This document shows, piece by piece, positions 63,601 through 64,000 of a stretch of 64,000 bases of DNA (the stretch's first letter is position 1; the number at the start of each line of letters is the position of its first letter). Both the position numbers and the translations under genes were made by a program. The notes beneath the pieces are model-generated. The model did not search any database. It saw only the letters and a program-made list of their open reading frames with translations, and had not been told where the DNA came from. Source of the stretch: Candidatus Omnitrophota bacterium (lineage in GTDB: Bacteria; Hinthialibacterota; Hinthialibacteria; Hinthialibacterales; Hinthialibacteraceae). The stretch spans positions 62,001 through 126,000 of the forward strand of contig JBFMBP010000039.1 of assembly GCA_040755155.1 (NCBI GenBank), written 5' to 3'.

Positions 63601-64000
63601 AGTATGTTCTCCTCATGCTCAAAATGTCTATTTCTCTATCTATGAAAAACGGTCCGCATCGCTGAAGATCGTTTTTTGAGTATAAAGAATCCCGGTTTCT
63701 GAGATCGGTATAATCTTTTGTTTTGGCTATCCGTTCGGCAACCAACGATAGAATTCAAATGAAATCATTTTCACCCTATAGGTCATGGCGATTGCATAAA
63801 AAGTTCCACTTAATATTTGCGATGAAATGATTTATTCCTCAATTAACCAACATTGGCCGTTTGCCAGCGGATACTCTGCTCCCGTTAGAATTTGCCGATA
63901 TTAAGTCCTCTCTTGTTTTTAAGCCTTGAAAGGGTGAAATAAGATAGCCCAGGCCAACGGCTTGGGAACAGGATCAACAAAAACATTAAGCAATGAAAGA
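63601..64000. other. Right-end intergenic region with a small repeat
   Basis: 400 bases to the window end. The left part must carry the efflux-operon promoter; I see no convincing consensus. A small hairpin AGCCCAGGCC..GGCTTGGGA lies near 63940, similar in kind to hairpins inside the 372-bp MITE. No open frame. Confidence 0.5.

Overview
This is a 64 kb piece of a chromosome from an uncultured, free-living, Gram-negative bacterium. Outer-membrane traits visible are a TolC-type efflux porin, a MacA/MacB-like export system, lipoprotein signal peptides and a type IV/II pseudopilin. The many large secreted or beta-propeller proteins, lamin-tail/CotH architecture, SUMF1-type lipoprotein and secreted glycosidases recall Planctomycetota, Omnitrophota, Hydrogenedentota or Sumerlaeota-type genomes. 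I cannot place it more precisely from sequence alone.

Layout. (1) 1-7355: the right-hand part of a prophage-like or tail-fibre module, with large structural or appendage proteins followed by a lysis-type cassette (coiled-coil membrane protein, lytic transglycosylase, lipoprotein, holin-like protein). It ends in a strong terminator and abuts the 3' end of a tRNA-Trp gene. (2) 7580-14241: a lone membrane protein with a pseudopilin-like tail, a DUF433/DUF5615 toxin-antitoxin-like pair, a sigma54 activator with a degenerate receiver, a UPF0316 protein, and a TolB-like propeller paired with a SUMF1 lipoprotein. (3) 14328-18091: an exopolysaccharide-type module with an MBOAT acyltransferase, its SGNH partner and a PslG-like glycosidase. 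(4) 18207-23364: a signalling operon (histidine kinase, response regulator, receiver-kinase fusion), a serine hydrolase and a DUF4185 protein. (5) 23406-37930: core metabolism, with dus, a giant CotH/lamin-tail/beta-helix protein, aroF, a cysteine desulfurase, rsmD, coaD and the fatty-acid cluster rpmF-plsX-fabH-fabD-fabG-acpP-fabF, ended by a clear terminator. (6) 38052-48033: accessory secreted proteins, including a probable phase-variable surface protein, a nonsense-interrupted gene next to a GH101-like glycosidase, an RsbU-type phosphatase with a truncated RsbW-like partner, and an M14 carboxypeptidase. (7) 48179-57731: an ABC exporter pair, a GH97 glycosidase, a KtrB-type potassium channel, a pseudopilin, a secreted nitroreductase and an unknown protein. 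(8) 57796-63600: a tightly overlapped TolC-MacA-MacB(ATPase)-MacB(permease) efflux operon on the minus strand.

The most interesting single signal is at 41310-41352. The strong ribosome binding site and ATG of a large secreted beta-propeller protein are followed by a (CT)11 tract inside the signal peptide, and the tract puts the start out of frame with the 716-codon body. Adding one CT unit, or losing two, would restore a textbook signal peptide, so this looks like an ON/OFF contingency locus caught in the OFF state. The window also carries several small mobile or repetitive elements: a 153-bp hairpin MITE in three copies; a 372-bp Tn5/IS4-like MITE with 19-bp terminal repeats and a 10-bp target duplication nested in another repeat; and a REP-like repeat that supplies the C-terminus of dus, sits inside the fab operon and forms a short tandem array.

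All functional calls are from reading the sequence. No database search was run.
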